Assembly: GCA_032433595.1 (NCBI GenBank)
Contig: JASWJB010000229.1
Span: 1 to 64,000, forward strand
Direction: 5' to 3'
DNA from: Conoideocrella luteorostrata
Taxonomy: Eukaryota > Ascomycota > Sordariomycetes > Hypocreales > Clavicipitaceae
Length of the DNA stretch: 64,000 nucleotides
Part shown: positions 46,225-57,170 of the stretch, piece by piece
How the letters are laid out: each line of letters starts with the position of its first letter
Position numbering within the stretch: position 1 is the first letter of the stretch
Notes under the pieces: model-generated
What the model saw: the letters and a program-made list of their open reading frames with translations, nothing else
Database searches by the model: none
What the model was told of the DNA's origin: nothing
Position numbers and translations under genes: made by a program

Positions 46225-47445
46225 GAAGTTTTTCACCTTTTGTACACATTTCCATAATTTAAGATGTTGCCCTCGGCACTGTCGGCCTTCATTATACGAG
46301 GTTCATCACGCGTCATCCCTGGCTTATTAATTGGGCAGCCTTACAAAAATTTCCTCATAGAACCTATTGATCACATGAAAGGGCCTAGCTATTTGAAGTT
46401 CTCGTGCTGTTTTAGGCTCCATCTGATATTCGGCAAGAACCTTATGCAAGCTTTTGGTGCATTTCATAAACAATTTAGTATTACGAGCAGTGACTATCCC
46501 GGCCAATACGAACAGTCTAAAAAGCTGCGGTAGTTAAGAGTTTCAAATACAAGTAGCGGACGAATTCAATCCCGGTCGGCAGAGTAGGTTTGTAGCTTGA
46601 ACTGAGTTAATCACATGAGAATTTTTTTACAATTTACGACTGCTCAATTCGGGATGGAGATGCCGTTTTATTTTGCCAACATCAATATAGTATTTTGAAT
46701 TAACGTATACTCTACGCCGTAAAGCTAAACTAAACTTATCTCTTGAATTTCCTTAAGCTTCCGCCATTTATTATCGGTAAATATTTTCTAGCAAGTCATG
46801 CTAAATTCAGTCGAGCCGTTGGCGGTGCTTAGGATCTCAAATATTTTGTATATGGGATAGTTTCTAGCGCTGATATATGATGGCCCATGACTCCTTGCTT
46901 CAACACGTTTTTGAAGAAAACAATACCCCGCACCCCTATTTTTAGCACAGCTGAGGTACCGCAATGTTATTGAAGTAAATAGACGACAAGCATTATTAGA
47001 ACAGTTACACAAGTTAAGATACGCTAGCAGTAATTACCGTGTGTTTGGTATTCATCTATGCTCGTGTTTGAGTCATTTGTAACAAAGACGCGCCAAAACA
47101 TTTTTTATGAACCATGCGGCACGTGTGCTCGGGCTGCCCTAACTGTATCAAGGCAGAGGAGGTAAGAACACTAATTAAAGTGGCATCTGGCTACTCGATT
47201 TTTTGTGTAACGGGTCAACCTTGTTGGCAACACTAAGACCCAACAGGTAGTATGTCCGACATCTGGCTGTTCGGCACCACATCGCACGCCAATGGCCGGA
47301 CTGTGCATTGAAAGGGAATACGAGTACTCCGTACACGCAATATTAGTTATGCTGACCGGCATACAATATTGTAGCCAATCTAGGGACTATTTGATAGCTC
47401 GAGCTGAAAGCAAAGCGATCTGAGCACAACAGAAGGTTTGTCACA

Positions 47446-47462
47446 CTACGGAGACTCCGTAG
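47446..47462. repeat. Perfect 17-bp palindrome CTACGGAGACTCCGTAG
   Basis: Two 8-bp arms around a single A. Each arm contains seven of the nine bases of the TACGGAGTA word that recurs in this window. It lies about 510 bp upstream of the cutinase start. It could be a binding site for a dimeric regulator. Confidence 0.6.
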
Positions 47463-47972
47463 TCCGTTGGTGTTTCGCATTGTTAATTTCGCCGCCCCTC
47501 CGCAATTGTACGGCTCGACGACTGGGGTGGGGGTGGATAGTTACTGTGGCGCACTGAACGTTGTGTGGATTTGGATTTCCGATGAACCCCCTCCACGATG
47601 CGCGCACTACCCCACGGGGATGCCTCGTGATACACGGCTTCGCTAGCATCTGGACTCTGTGCCAATGAACAGAGGACTGTTCGCGGAGGGATCCGCGCTT
47701 ACGCACCCTCTATAATGCTCCCGACGACGGATTAGCTTACTCCGACCGACTTCCATGGTTTGGGGTCCTATGCGTGGTTCAGTGGGCTCGGCGTTCTGTT
47801 CGAACGTTGTTGGACTATAAGATGTTGACATTTGCCTTCATGCTCGATACTTGTGTTGTCCATAGAGCCAAGTTCTCCCTGTAGTCAGCTTTCTGCATCC
47901 CAAAGCCTAGTTTGAACAAACAGGGCCGCTCAGCGTTTTCGTCTCCCCATTCTTGTTGGGGCAGTGAACAAG

Positions 47973-48797
47973 ATGCGTCTCTCATTACCTGTTCTTATTG
48001 CCCTTACCTGTGGCTTTGCCCATGCTGCCCCAGCTGGAGAACCAGATTACACGCCGGTTGATAAGCGCGACTCCCTCAACTTGTTTCTGGCCGCCATCAC
48101 AGAGACGTTCCCCGTGAACGTCGCGGTTACAGAAATTTGCGGCGCCCTTACGGTCGGCGAAGAAGCTTTGGCCGAGACCTTTGGCCTTTCGACCACTGAG
48201 AATGCCAACGGATGCGCTGATGTGACTTTGGTGTTTGCACGAGGAACCTGCGACCCTGGCAATTTGGGCGCCCTTTCTGGGCCGTCGTTTGTCACCGCCG
48301 TTAAAAAAGCCGTGGGATCTTCCAAGTCAGTAGCGGTTCAGGGCATAGATTATCCTGCAACTGTGGATGGATATCTCACAGCAGACCCTGCCGCTGGACG
48401 GACTATGTAAGTGTTCTGGACTACCTGGCTGGAACAGCCCATGTAGTAACAGCTGACTAACTGATCACCTCTCACCAGGGCCAAATTCATTTCAACAACA
48501 TTAGCTTCGTGCCCAAAGACAAAGTTCGTCCTTGGCGGCTATTCCCAAGGAGGCTATGCTGTACACAATGCCGCCAAAGATCTCGATGCGAATGCCTTGT
48601 CCAAAGTAGCCGCGGTTGTCATCTTCGGAGACCCAATGTCTAAGCAGCCAGTGCAAGGTGTCGATCCTGGCAGGGTCAAGATCGTCTGCCACAAGGGCGA
48701 CAACATCTGTGACGCTGGACCCATCATCACCATCTCACACCTTACATATGCCGCTGATGCGAGCGCCGCAGCTTCGTTTGTCGTTTCGAAGCTCTGA
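47973..48797 (+). CDS. Cutinase
   Basis: Secreted serine esterase of 250 residues from two exons, 47973-48406 and 48479-48797. It has a signal peptide MRLSLPVLIALTCGFAHA and a possible Kex2 site (Lys31-Arg32). The catalytic residues are all present: Ser167 in GGYSQGG, Asp219 in CHKGDNIC and His232 in SHLTYA. Cys residues at conserved spots should form the usual disulfides (GTCDPG with ASCPKT, and CHKGDNIC). It hydrolyses plant cutin or other polyesters outside the cell. The mature N-terminus is longer than in the minimal cutinases. The first ATG in the frame was taken; upstream only a GTG extends it. Confidence 0.93.
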
Positions 48798-49775
48798 CAG
48801 GGAATTCGCGTCCCCTCTATGAGGTTGGGGTTTGCAGCTGTTATGCATGCTTGATATATTTTAGTTCTGTATATACTTCAAAAGCATGAGCAGGAGCGTT
48901 TCACTTGTGCAAAATTCCGTGCTGGTAGACTTTGAACCCAACAATTGCCAAGTCCACGTACGAAGCTAAATGTCGCATTTCAATCCAGTTGATTGACGTC
49001 TGAGGTTGGCAGCCGATACTTGTTGTCAGTACTTGTTGTCAGTGGGAGACTTTCGATGATCAGCGGGGCGTGGCTTGATGGTGTGTGCTGCTACAAGGAG
49101 AGCATGATCAATGCGATCGCCCACACGGCCCAATGAGGTCCCAGCGACGCCCCCCTAACTAGTGAGTATCTCCCTCCCGATGCCCGTGGCCAGGTCATTC
49201 TACATCCACTACAAGAACTGGGCATTGGCTGGCTTTTAGCGGCGCCTGCACTGCAAGCCATGCAGGTGGCATACTTACCGGGCCAGCTGCAAGTGCACTG
49301 CTAATTGCTCGGCGCTATATCAGGGCATGAATTTATCCGACTGGCAGGTCTGTTATCATGGCGGCTCAAGTCCAAAAACCTAGCCCACCACCCACTCGCT
49401 AACTAGCATCCCGTACAGCATCTTTCGACCGGCAAGCGCATCCCTGGAGCTCATGATTGATGCCGCCTATCGGCGTCACCTGGCCCCCGAAAACGCCGGT
49501 CACGACAACCACGACTTTGAACAAACCACATATCACCCGGACTTTTGGCCCCAACCAACCTCCGCGGCCCGTTTCTCGAACCACGTGATTTTATGAATCC
49601 CGACTCCATACCATACACCGGGCAGATCCTACGTCAACATCGTTCCGATCTAAATATATAGTAATGCTATAATACCACGAGCCGCCCGTCCATCTCGCAT
49701 GGCCACCTGTCTTTCCCCCCGTCCCCACAGAGCACATCGAGTGTTTGACCGTCCTGCTCAGGTTGCACCACATTC
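48798..49775. other. Intergenic, cutinase to FAD dehydrogenase
   Basis: No convincing gene in 978 bases. A TATA-like TAAATATATAG at about 49651 lies some 120 bp before the next start. Confidence 0.5.
49017..49042. repeat. 13-bp tandem duplication (TACTTGTTGTCAG)
   Basis: Two perfect adjacent copies, which suggests a recent slippage event. Confidence 0.85.
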
Positions 49776-51482
49776 ATGATGGAAGGAGAAAAGAAGCCTG
49801 TCATCATCGTCGGCCACGGTTTGGCAGGCCTGGTTGCTGCCTATGAACTTTCCAAGCGCAAAATACCCACTATTATCGTCGACCAAGAAAATGCCAACAA
49901 TATCGGTGGCCAGGCATTTTGGTCTCTAGGTGGAATTTTCGTCGTCGATTCCACAGAGCAACGCCGCGTGGGCATCAAGGACTCGCGCGAGCTGGCTATG
50001 CAAGACTGGATGAATTCTGCCCAGTTTGATCGTGAGACGGAGGATCGCTGGCCACGACAATGGGCCAAAGCATTTGTCGATTTCGCTACAGACGAGATGG
50101 AGAACTACGTCAAGGGCCTGGGTCTAGGCTTCATGTTCAATGTTGGCTGGGCGGAGAGGGGTGATGGCAGAGCTGACGGCCATGGCAATTCTGTACCGAG
50201 GTTCCATCTTACATGGGGTACTGGACCCGAGGTGGTGCGCATTTTCAGGGAACCAGTTTTGAAGGCCGAGAAGGAGGGGATAATTCAGTTCAAGCATCGT
50301 CACGCTGTTGACGAGTTAATCCTTGACGAAAAGACGGGCAGGGCAACGGGCATCAAGGGTCGCATTTTAGAGGACGACGACGCCGTCCGTGGGGTCAAGA
50401 CATCGCGCACCGCCGTCGACACCTTTGAGCTGCACGGCTCAGCAATCCTGGTTTCTTCTGGTGGCATCGGCGGCGACGTGGAAGCCGTGAGGGCAGCATG
50501 GCCAGTTGATCGTCTTGGGCCCAAGGTTCCGCAGAATTTCGTCGTTGGCGTGCCGGCCCACGTTGACGGTCGGATGGTCGGCATCTCGGAAAAGGTGGGA
50601 GCAAATGTTATTAATCGCGACCGCATGTGGCACTATACAGAGGGGCTACAAAACTGGAATCCCATCTGGCCAAACCACGGCATTCGTATTATACCCGCGC
50701 CGTCGACTCTCTGGCTTGACGCCACAGGTAAGCGGTTGCCGCCGTACTTGTTCCCGGGAGCAGACACCTTGGGCACTTTGAAACACATCTGCCATACAGG
50801 ACACGACTACACATGGTTCGTTTTAAATCAGACCATCATTGCCAGAGAATTCGGTCTCTCCGGATCTGAACAAAATCCCGACATCACCGGCAAGAGCATT
50901 TGGCAGCTTCTGGGCAGAATATTCAACAGCAAGGGTCCCCTTCCCGTGCAAAATTTCATGAAACACGGCAAGGACTTTGTCGTCAAGGAAACGCTCGAGG
51001 AACTAGTCGAGGGCATGAACAAGCTGGCTTCCGAGCGCGGCGGCCCGACTCTGGAATTCGAGAACATCAAGAAAGTGGTTGATACGAGGGACTCTCAGTT
51101 CAACAATGCATACTCCAAGGACGCCCAGGCAATGCTTATCAACAACAGCCGGTCTTACTGGCCCGACAAGCTATCACGGGTTGCGAAGCCACACCACATA
51201 TTGGATAAATCCAAAGGTCCCTTGATCGCGGTGCGTCTGAACCTTCTCACACGCAAGACGCTTGGGGGCATTGAGACCAACCTGCAGAGCAACGTGATGC
51301 GCTCTGATGGAACGGCTTTCCCAGGCTTATATGCTGCAGGCGAAGTAGCTGGCTTTGGAGGTGGTGGAGTACACGGCTACAATTCGCTCGAGGGTACGTT
51401 TTTGGGCGGATGTATCTTTTCAGGCCGTGCCGCTGGACGGGCTATGGCTGATGAGGTTGCTGGTACTGCTGCGCCGGCTTGA
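49776..51482 (+). CDS. FAD-binding dehydrogenase (FAD_binding_2, ketosteroid-dehydrogenase-like)
   Basis: Intronless flavoprotein of 568 residues. The FAD Rossmann start IIVGHGLAGLVAAYELSKRK is followed by an acidic ribose contact (IIVDQE) and NIGGQAFWSLGGIF. SAILVSSGGIGG lies in the middle. The C-terminal FAD block GLYAAGEVAGFGGGGVHG (with YNSLEGTFLGGCIFSGR next) is typical of the fumarate reductase/3-ketosteroid delta-1-dehydrogenase superfamily. It closely resembles a group annotated in actinobacteria only as FAD-binding dehydrogenase. No signal peptide is visible. Substrate unknown; an enone- or ring-dehydrogenating reaction is plausible. Lack of introns and bacterial-like layout are compatible with horizontal gain. 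Two ATG codons in tandem open the frame. Confidence 0.88.
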   Translation: MMEGEKKPVIIVGHGLAGLVAAYELSKRKIPTIIVDQENANNIGGQAFWSLGGIFVVDSTEQRRVGIKDSRELAMQDWMNSAQFDRETEDRWPRQWAKAFVDFATDEMENYVKGLGLGFMFNVGWAERGDGRADGHGNSVPRFHLTWGTGPEVVRIFREPVLKAEKEGIIQFKHRHAVDELILDEKTGRATGIKGRILEDDDAVRGVKTSRTAVDTFELHGSAILVSSGGIGGDVEAVRAAWPVDRLGPKVPQNFVVGVPAHVDGRMVGISEKVGANVINRDRMWHYTEGLQNWNPIWPNHGIRIIPAPSTLWLDATGKRLPPYLFPGADTLGTLKHICHTGHDYTWFVLNQTIIAREFGLSGSEQNPDITGKSIWQLLGRIFNSKGPLPVQNFMKHGKDFVVKETLEELVEGMNKLASERGGPTLEFENIKKVVDTRDSQFNNAYSKDAQAMLINNSRSYWPDKLSRVAKPHHILDKSKGPLIAVRLNLLTRKTLGGIETNLQSNVMRSDGTAFPGLYAAGEVAGFGGGGVHGYNSLEGTFLGGCIFSGRAAGRAMADEVAGTAAPA

Positions 51483-53511
51483 TTGTAATTGACCAGGCTG
51501 CCATAAGCATCATTTGGCGATGAATGAGACTGACAGGATTTTCCGACCCGATGACCCTTTGAATGCCTAGTGTTGGCGTACTTGAACCTCACGCAGAACA
51601 CTCTCAGTAGTACATACACAAGTTAGAAGTGACGACCAGATGGACTATTCCATAGGCAATAAATGATATTAGTATGGTCGAATAAAGCATTGCGACCTTG
51701 TAAAATCGCAAAATAGACGGAGTACTGAGCTTGTGATCATGCTGTTCCAGCAATCTGGTTGATGCGGCCACCACATTTCCCAGCATCTGGATGTGTTCTC
51801 AGTCCTATGATGCCCAGAACTTGCTATCCTGAGCACAAACCAACCCGGCCACCGACGTACTTGCAGGTTTGTACTATGATACGTTTCTGTTGATGGGATC
51901 CATATGAGAGGACCTCATTACCCGGCTCCTCTAGTCGGCTATCCTACCTGTGGAGCCTTTTCGTCTTCACGAGTGGCATCATGGCTTGTTGCTGATCACA
52001 CTACCGACGTTGTCATCGTCAGTCGTGTGGCAGCAGTCGGCTCATTTAACGGAGAATGATAACCAGCTTGAGAAACTAATCATAGGCATTTCTAAAGGTT
52101 TACTTGAGGTCAAAAGAGCCCGAACAGACGAATCCTTTGACAATGGACCTGAAATATATAGTTCAGCGCTGGTGAGGCTCAGTTAGTGTTGGAAACGGCG
52201 AACTTAGAATCGCACAGACCAAAACCGAGTCCACAAAGGACTTCCTCTTGCGTGGCAACAGTTTCGATACGCTAGATTCCAGTTTTGGGTCTAAACCTAT
52301 ATGTGCTGGTCACTTGTCAATCATGGCAGCGTGTCCGCAGTACCTTGACATCTCAGAATTGAATGCTCATGTTGAGGTGCCTCGTAAAGCAAGAAGCCTC
52401 TGGAAGCTTTCGTTAGTGGAAGGAAATCCTCAGGAAATGACAGGTTTCAGGACGTTGCATGGTTTAGCACCATTTTCCGATAAAATTCCAACTTAATGGC
52501 GGTCCGTGGCCGTCGGCTATTCCTGCAGGATATACCGCCAGCAGAGCTTTGTTTCTGCTTTTGATGCCTTGGGTTCACGGGTTGACTATGGTCCTTGGTA
52601 ATGGATGGCAGTCCTCGATGTAGATCAGGTCTCTCGAGACTTGCCAATCCCCGCTGGGACCGCCGTTTCAGCCATGTCCCAAGTCCTCGAAGACCACGGA
52701 GCATCCTAGTTCTATCTTATGCCACCATTGAACTGTTTACTCATGCTGACTAACCCCGGACGCATAGGGCTGAACACCTACATCATGCGCCGCCCCGGCG
52801 ACAAAATGACTTGAATAGCTGGGCTACGCTCGGAGAGGACATGACAAAAACAAGTTCACGTACCGTGTCTATCTTATTCGCGTAGACTTGATCTCATAGG
52901 TGTCGACCGTTGACACAGTCATCCCGGCTGGCGGCGAATTCCCTTTCAGAGCACCTGGGTTGTTTAAATAAACCTACGGGACAGCGATTTGCGCTGGCCA
53001 ACGACGTAGACAACACCTCTGGCAACACCTCCGAGCTGCGGTGTGGATATTTCAGGCGCACAGGCAGTATCTCAAGCTGTGGTTCTGCAGGTAGTCACAC
53101 AGTGTCTGCACCATTGGCCCTGTTCGTACGTACCTCTGTAGCAAAGCACCCTGATTTATTAGACTGGTAAGCAATAGGCTTCTTACGACAAGCATATGAG
53201 GGCAAATCCGTTGCCCGTCCCTGCCACTGATAGCGATGATAGTGGACAGCCAGAAAGCGACGTTGGGTCGCCCATGGCCTGGTACTTATGCGTATCACGC
53301 CGAATATTTTCACTTCCAAAACTCAAAGAGCCGATGAGGCGGATGCATCACCATCAAGATGTGAAGAGAGAGAGGGAAAAAAATTGGGCCAATTGGCAAT
53401 AAGACTGACAAGACAGTACGGAAACAGACAGAAGTCAAATACACACCTCCATATGGTACTTCGTACATAATTGTGATCTGAAATGCGGACACTGGGCGCT
53501 GATCTCGAGCA

Positions 53512-53579
53512 GTTGGGGTCAAGCTGACTGCCGATCTTGGTTGCTGGTGGGTTGGACAAGACGGTTGGGGTCAAGCTGA
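53512..53579. repeat. Direct repeat of GTTGGGGTCAAGCTGA
   Basis: Two exact 16-bp copies at 53512-53527 and 53564-53579, 52 bp apart. No element or gene explains them. Confidence 0.8.
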
Positions 53580-54977
53580 AACACTGGACTATGGCAAATG
53601 GATTGCATACTGCGTAGTACAGATTTCCATTTGGTCTTGTGACATTGTGACAAACCATCTGGAGAGGCTGGTGCGAGATACGACTTCACGACTGTACGAC
53701 TGTACGATAAGCTGGGACGATGGTAACACCATCATTATAACCATAAGGTCTGGTGGTTCTGGCTGAACTGGAAGCATCTGCATAGCTGAAGTTATTTCAT
53801 GCCTCCATGTTGAAATAATGGCAATGGTGGCGTGGCCTTTGGATATTGAGCTGGTCAGGTGGTGAACGCAAGATGGAAGCTGTGAGATGCCGTCTAGGCC
53901 TCACATATTCAGTACCCTCCGGAACAAGTGCTGTATCAGTGCGTAGCCCGGTGGATCAGCGTGACGTCGACTGGCTGAACTGGTCGCTTAGAGGCAACTG
54001 GGGCCATTTGGGGCTAGCGGAGCAAGGGACCGGCCTGTGGCGTCATTCAGTGGAGCAGACCCCGAAAATCGAACCAGACCATGCATGCCAAGACGGTTGA
54101 GCAGAGTGCAATAATTATTGCAAGATCAATACTAGTAGTATTCTATGTTGAGATCCGGGTTAAGTGCGGCGGTAACGACTCCGAGTTAGTTGACTAGTTA
54201 TTTATCAACGCCGGGGAAACGAGCCCTACCGAGTCTGACGGTCATATGAAATGCCCTTTGCGTGAACATGTCACATTTGCCGACCTGGCTTGACTTACCA
54301 ATACTATGGAAGCCCAACGTTGACGCCCGCACCCAGCCAGCCGAGAAGCACCGAGGAGCACTAGGATCCAATTCCCGCCTGGTCCGCGAGTTGAATGCGC
54401 CGTGGAAATCCGGTTTTGTCCAACCTGCTCCATAAATATAAAAGCACTGTTTACTCTATGAGCCACTTTTCACTGCGTTGTACAACGTCATTGTCATCAT
54501 CGTGTTTGGTGTTGTGAATGCGTAAGACTCGTATAATACTCCGCCCCCAGCGGACGCTTCTGGCGTGCTCAGCTGGCTGTCGTCTGCTGGTGCTCCGTGC
54601 CTCGATGCCAAGGCCGGACAGCATACCATCCGTAGCTACTCCGTGTGCGAGCACAGTACGGATTACTCCGTGCCAGTACGCATAACTACCATCTACCAGC
54701 ACCGGCGACTAGTCCGGGGCAAAGTGCGGAGTAGCATTAAGCACGGCTTATTTTCTCGTGTTCTTATACGGAGTACCTAGTCCACCAAGCCCTTCGAGCA
54801 TTAATCGTCATAGCAGACATGGATCGTCACCGCGGCCCCGTGCCGCATGTTTCGTTTCCCATTTTTGTTCGTCTCTCATAGGCTGTCACAGTCTGGCAGT
54901 GGTTGGTGTCACTCCACAGCGCCGGCAGATCGAAGAATGGGCTGGTCAGCTACCCTTTTCTCGCCGGCACTCCGGGA

Positions 54978-54983
54978 TATAAA
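54978..54983 (+). promoter_or_regulatory. TATA box of secreted protein gene
   Basis: TATAAA, 146 bp upstream of the start codon at 55129. Confidence 0.5.
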
Positions 54984-55128
54984 GCCGTCGCTCGTCGCCT
55001 TGAGAAAACAAACAGCTTTGCCTGTGATTACATCGCCTCCTTAACACCACCGTGGCTGTTCGGGTAACTTGTTCATCAACTTCCATCGCATTTCTAAGAC
55101 CGGCCGTCTCGAAGTTAATATCCTCCCC

Positions 55129-55845
55129 ATGTTTCTATCCACAGCCTTCTTGCTCGGCCTCACCGGCCTGGCGACCGCATCACCCATCGCCACCCGCGAC
55201 GACGGTCCGCCCACAGCCCTTCCTCCAGCCTCCAAGTCTAATGGCTTCAACCTCATCGTTAATGTCACCAATCTCAGCCGCGACTTCACACCCTCCATCC
55301 AGAGCAAATACATCAACAGCATCCACGTCGGCGCCGGATTATCCCTCGTCGGCGTCGGAAACAAAGAGGACAACCCTCGCGTCTTCTACGTTAACGGCAC
55401 CGCCATGGATTTTCACTTTGCCAGCTCGACCGTCAACTCGGATGGCGGCACGCCTCCATCCGCCTATGGCATTAGCCTCACCAAAGACCCGGACTCCGAC
55501 ATTGCCCACACTGCTCACCTCGACGCCGGCCCCGGCGACAAGGGCATCGGCCTGACGCGGTTCCCCGTGCCGTACACCTTCTTATACCCCGAGACGTACG
55601 CCATTTGCAACGAGAGCATCCCCTATTACGGCGGGAAGAAGTTCCTCATCGTGAAGCAGTTCCAGCTGGGCCTGAAGACAGAAAAGGACATCCCTCAGAA
55701 CTGCGTTCCCGTGCGGCTGTTCGCGCAGTGTGCAAAGCTTAACGACTTGCCACCCGGATCGTTGGCCAGTCATCAGTTTGCGTATGAGACGCAGTGCTAC
55801 GACGATGTTGCTAGCATTGACTGGCCAAAGTATCGTCCTTGGTGA
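55129..55845 (+). CDS. Secreted protein of unknown function
   Basis: Intronless, 239 residues from the ATG at 55129, which places a signal peptide at the start (MFLSTAFLLGLTGLATASP); an ATG-less or longer start at 55069 would bury it. The mature part begins with a Pro/Ala-rich segment, then NGFNLIVNVTNLSRDF and a beta-rich body with NGTAMDFHF and possible N-glycosylation sites (NVT, NGT, NES). Four Cys in the last third (AICNES, QNCVP, AQCAK, TQCYD) may form two disulfides. It resembles a group of ascomycete secreted proteins with no known role. The coding sequence is C/G-rich at third positions, like a well-expressed gene. Confidence 0.8.
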   Translation: MFLSTAFLLGLTGLATASPIATRDDGPPTALPPASKSNGFNLIVNVTNLSRDFTPSIQSKYINSIHVGAGLSLVGVGNKEDNPRVFYVNGTAMDFHFASSTVNSDGGTPPSAYGISLTKDPDSDIAHTAHLDAGPGDKGIGLTRFPVPYTFLYPETYAICNESIPYYGGKKFLIVKQFQLGLKTEKDIPQNCVPVRLFAQCAKLNDLPPGSLASHQFAYETQCYDDVASIDWPKYRPW

Positions 55846-57170
55846 AGCGCCGTGATTGAGGTGGAGGCAGCGCGGGGGAGGAGATTTTCCAGTGTTCTGC
55901 TTGGCCGTTGGGAAATACTGATTCATGAATAATGATGCATATTGAACTATTTATAGCGGGTAATTAGAAGAGTTGCGATCACGACGCACCGGAGTAATAT
56001 AATGGATAATAATATCATTTTTATGCGGGTTAAATTCACTGTAACCTACCTGTACTGGCTGGGCGCCGTTGCCAAATGTGCCATGCTTCCACATTCAACT
56101 GATTATCCAACCAAACAAATCCTTCAGGGCATACCATTATTCCACTCAGTAGATATGCTAAAGCCATGCGGCATGTCTCAACACAGCATCCAAGTTGTGA
56201 TTCGAGGACGATTGATCATGTACAATCGGTAGGCAGATAGACGTATCCCATAATTCAAACTGTCGTCTTAGGACAGACCATGTTCGCATTCTGCATTAGC
56301 ACTCGACGGTCGGATCGTCTATTTGGGATGCCTGGTCTTGGGGTACGAAGGATGGTAACTGTGGGCGGGGCGGTCCATCTGACCGTTACTTTTGCCGTCT
56401 TCAATCATCTTCAAACCATAACTCGAACTTGAACACTGTCGGAAACTGCATGAATAATGATAAAAAAGGATCGGTCGCACCGCCGTCGTGCCGCTAGATG
56501 CGAACCTGGACTAGAAGGTTGGGAACTTTGTGAGGTGAGTGTCGCGAGTATTACCAACCCATAAATGAACAGCACTTACTTAAAATAAGAGGAAAAAGAA
56601 AAAAAGCCCATCTATTACTCAATAGCACCCCTCACATGCAACTATTTTACCTGCATACTCTACCAAGTGCAATTAACGACTTCACCAGCTCCTGTCGCAC
56701 CAGTATCGCAGTTCCGCCCAAAGCAGCATGACGTGATCGGCAGAGAACTATGGACTTTGGCTATCAACGAATCATTTTATCTCGATCCGATAGATTGTCT
56801 TCATCGCCGCCCTGAGAGCCTCTTATATCTCCTGTCGCCCGTCCTGCCTTGTGGGTCGAGCCACATGCAACGCTTCATTGCAACGGATTACGCCATCGTC
56901 GCGCCGTCTTGCAAACACAAGAAGGAACCCAACCCAATAGCCAGCGCTGCCAGTGAGGCATATCCAGTTCAGTGCCGAAATCTAGCGGCTTTTGTGCATG
57001 GTGAGATCGTGGGGATGACGCAGCAGGTCTCCAGTATAGAAAATGCAATCTCCGTCGAGGCGCTGCAGCATCGAATGAGTGTTATATCTTTTGGAGCGTC
57101 TGCATATGCAAGTTGCCCTCTATTTCTTTATTGAAAAAAGGTCGGTAATAATCGACCACAGACGGACAAA
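55846..57170. other. Intergenic upstream of MDR reductase
   Basis: A 155-codon frame at 56667-57134 is present, but its composition and lack of family features make it doubtful. Otherwise no gene is visible. Confidence 0.4.

Larger units (their letters stand above)
44392..47972. other. 3.6-kb gene-free, AT-rich stretch
   Basis: No credible gene. The part from 44.9 to 47.2 kb is AT-rich with stops in all frames and may be decayed, RIP-mutated repeat DNA; frames at 45149-45406 and 45336-45755 have some protein-like runs (SKLADLQAQLKRL) that I cannot assign. A TACTCCGTA word is at 47325-47333. The right end contains the cutinase promoter. Confidence 0.4.
51483..55128. other. 3.6-kb gene-free stretch
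   Basis: No frame with recognisable domains. The best-looking piece is 52248-52496 (GHLSIMAACPQYLDISELNA), unassigned. One TACGGAGTA word at 54767-54775 and two TACTCCGTG variants near 54637 and 54664 lie upstream of the next gene. Confidence 0.4.

Noticed and set aside
46555..46590. tRNA-like TTCAATCCC string
   Set aside because: No acceptor stem, D arm or anticodon arm could be paired around it.
56667..57134. 155-codon plus-strand frame
   Set aside because: No recognised domain and composition unlike a fungal protein. Cannot be excluded fully.
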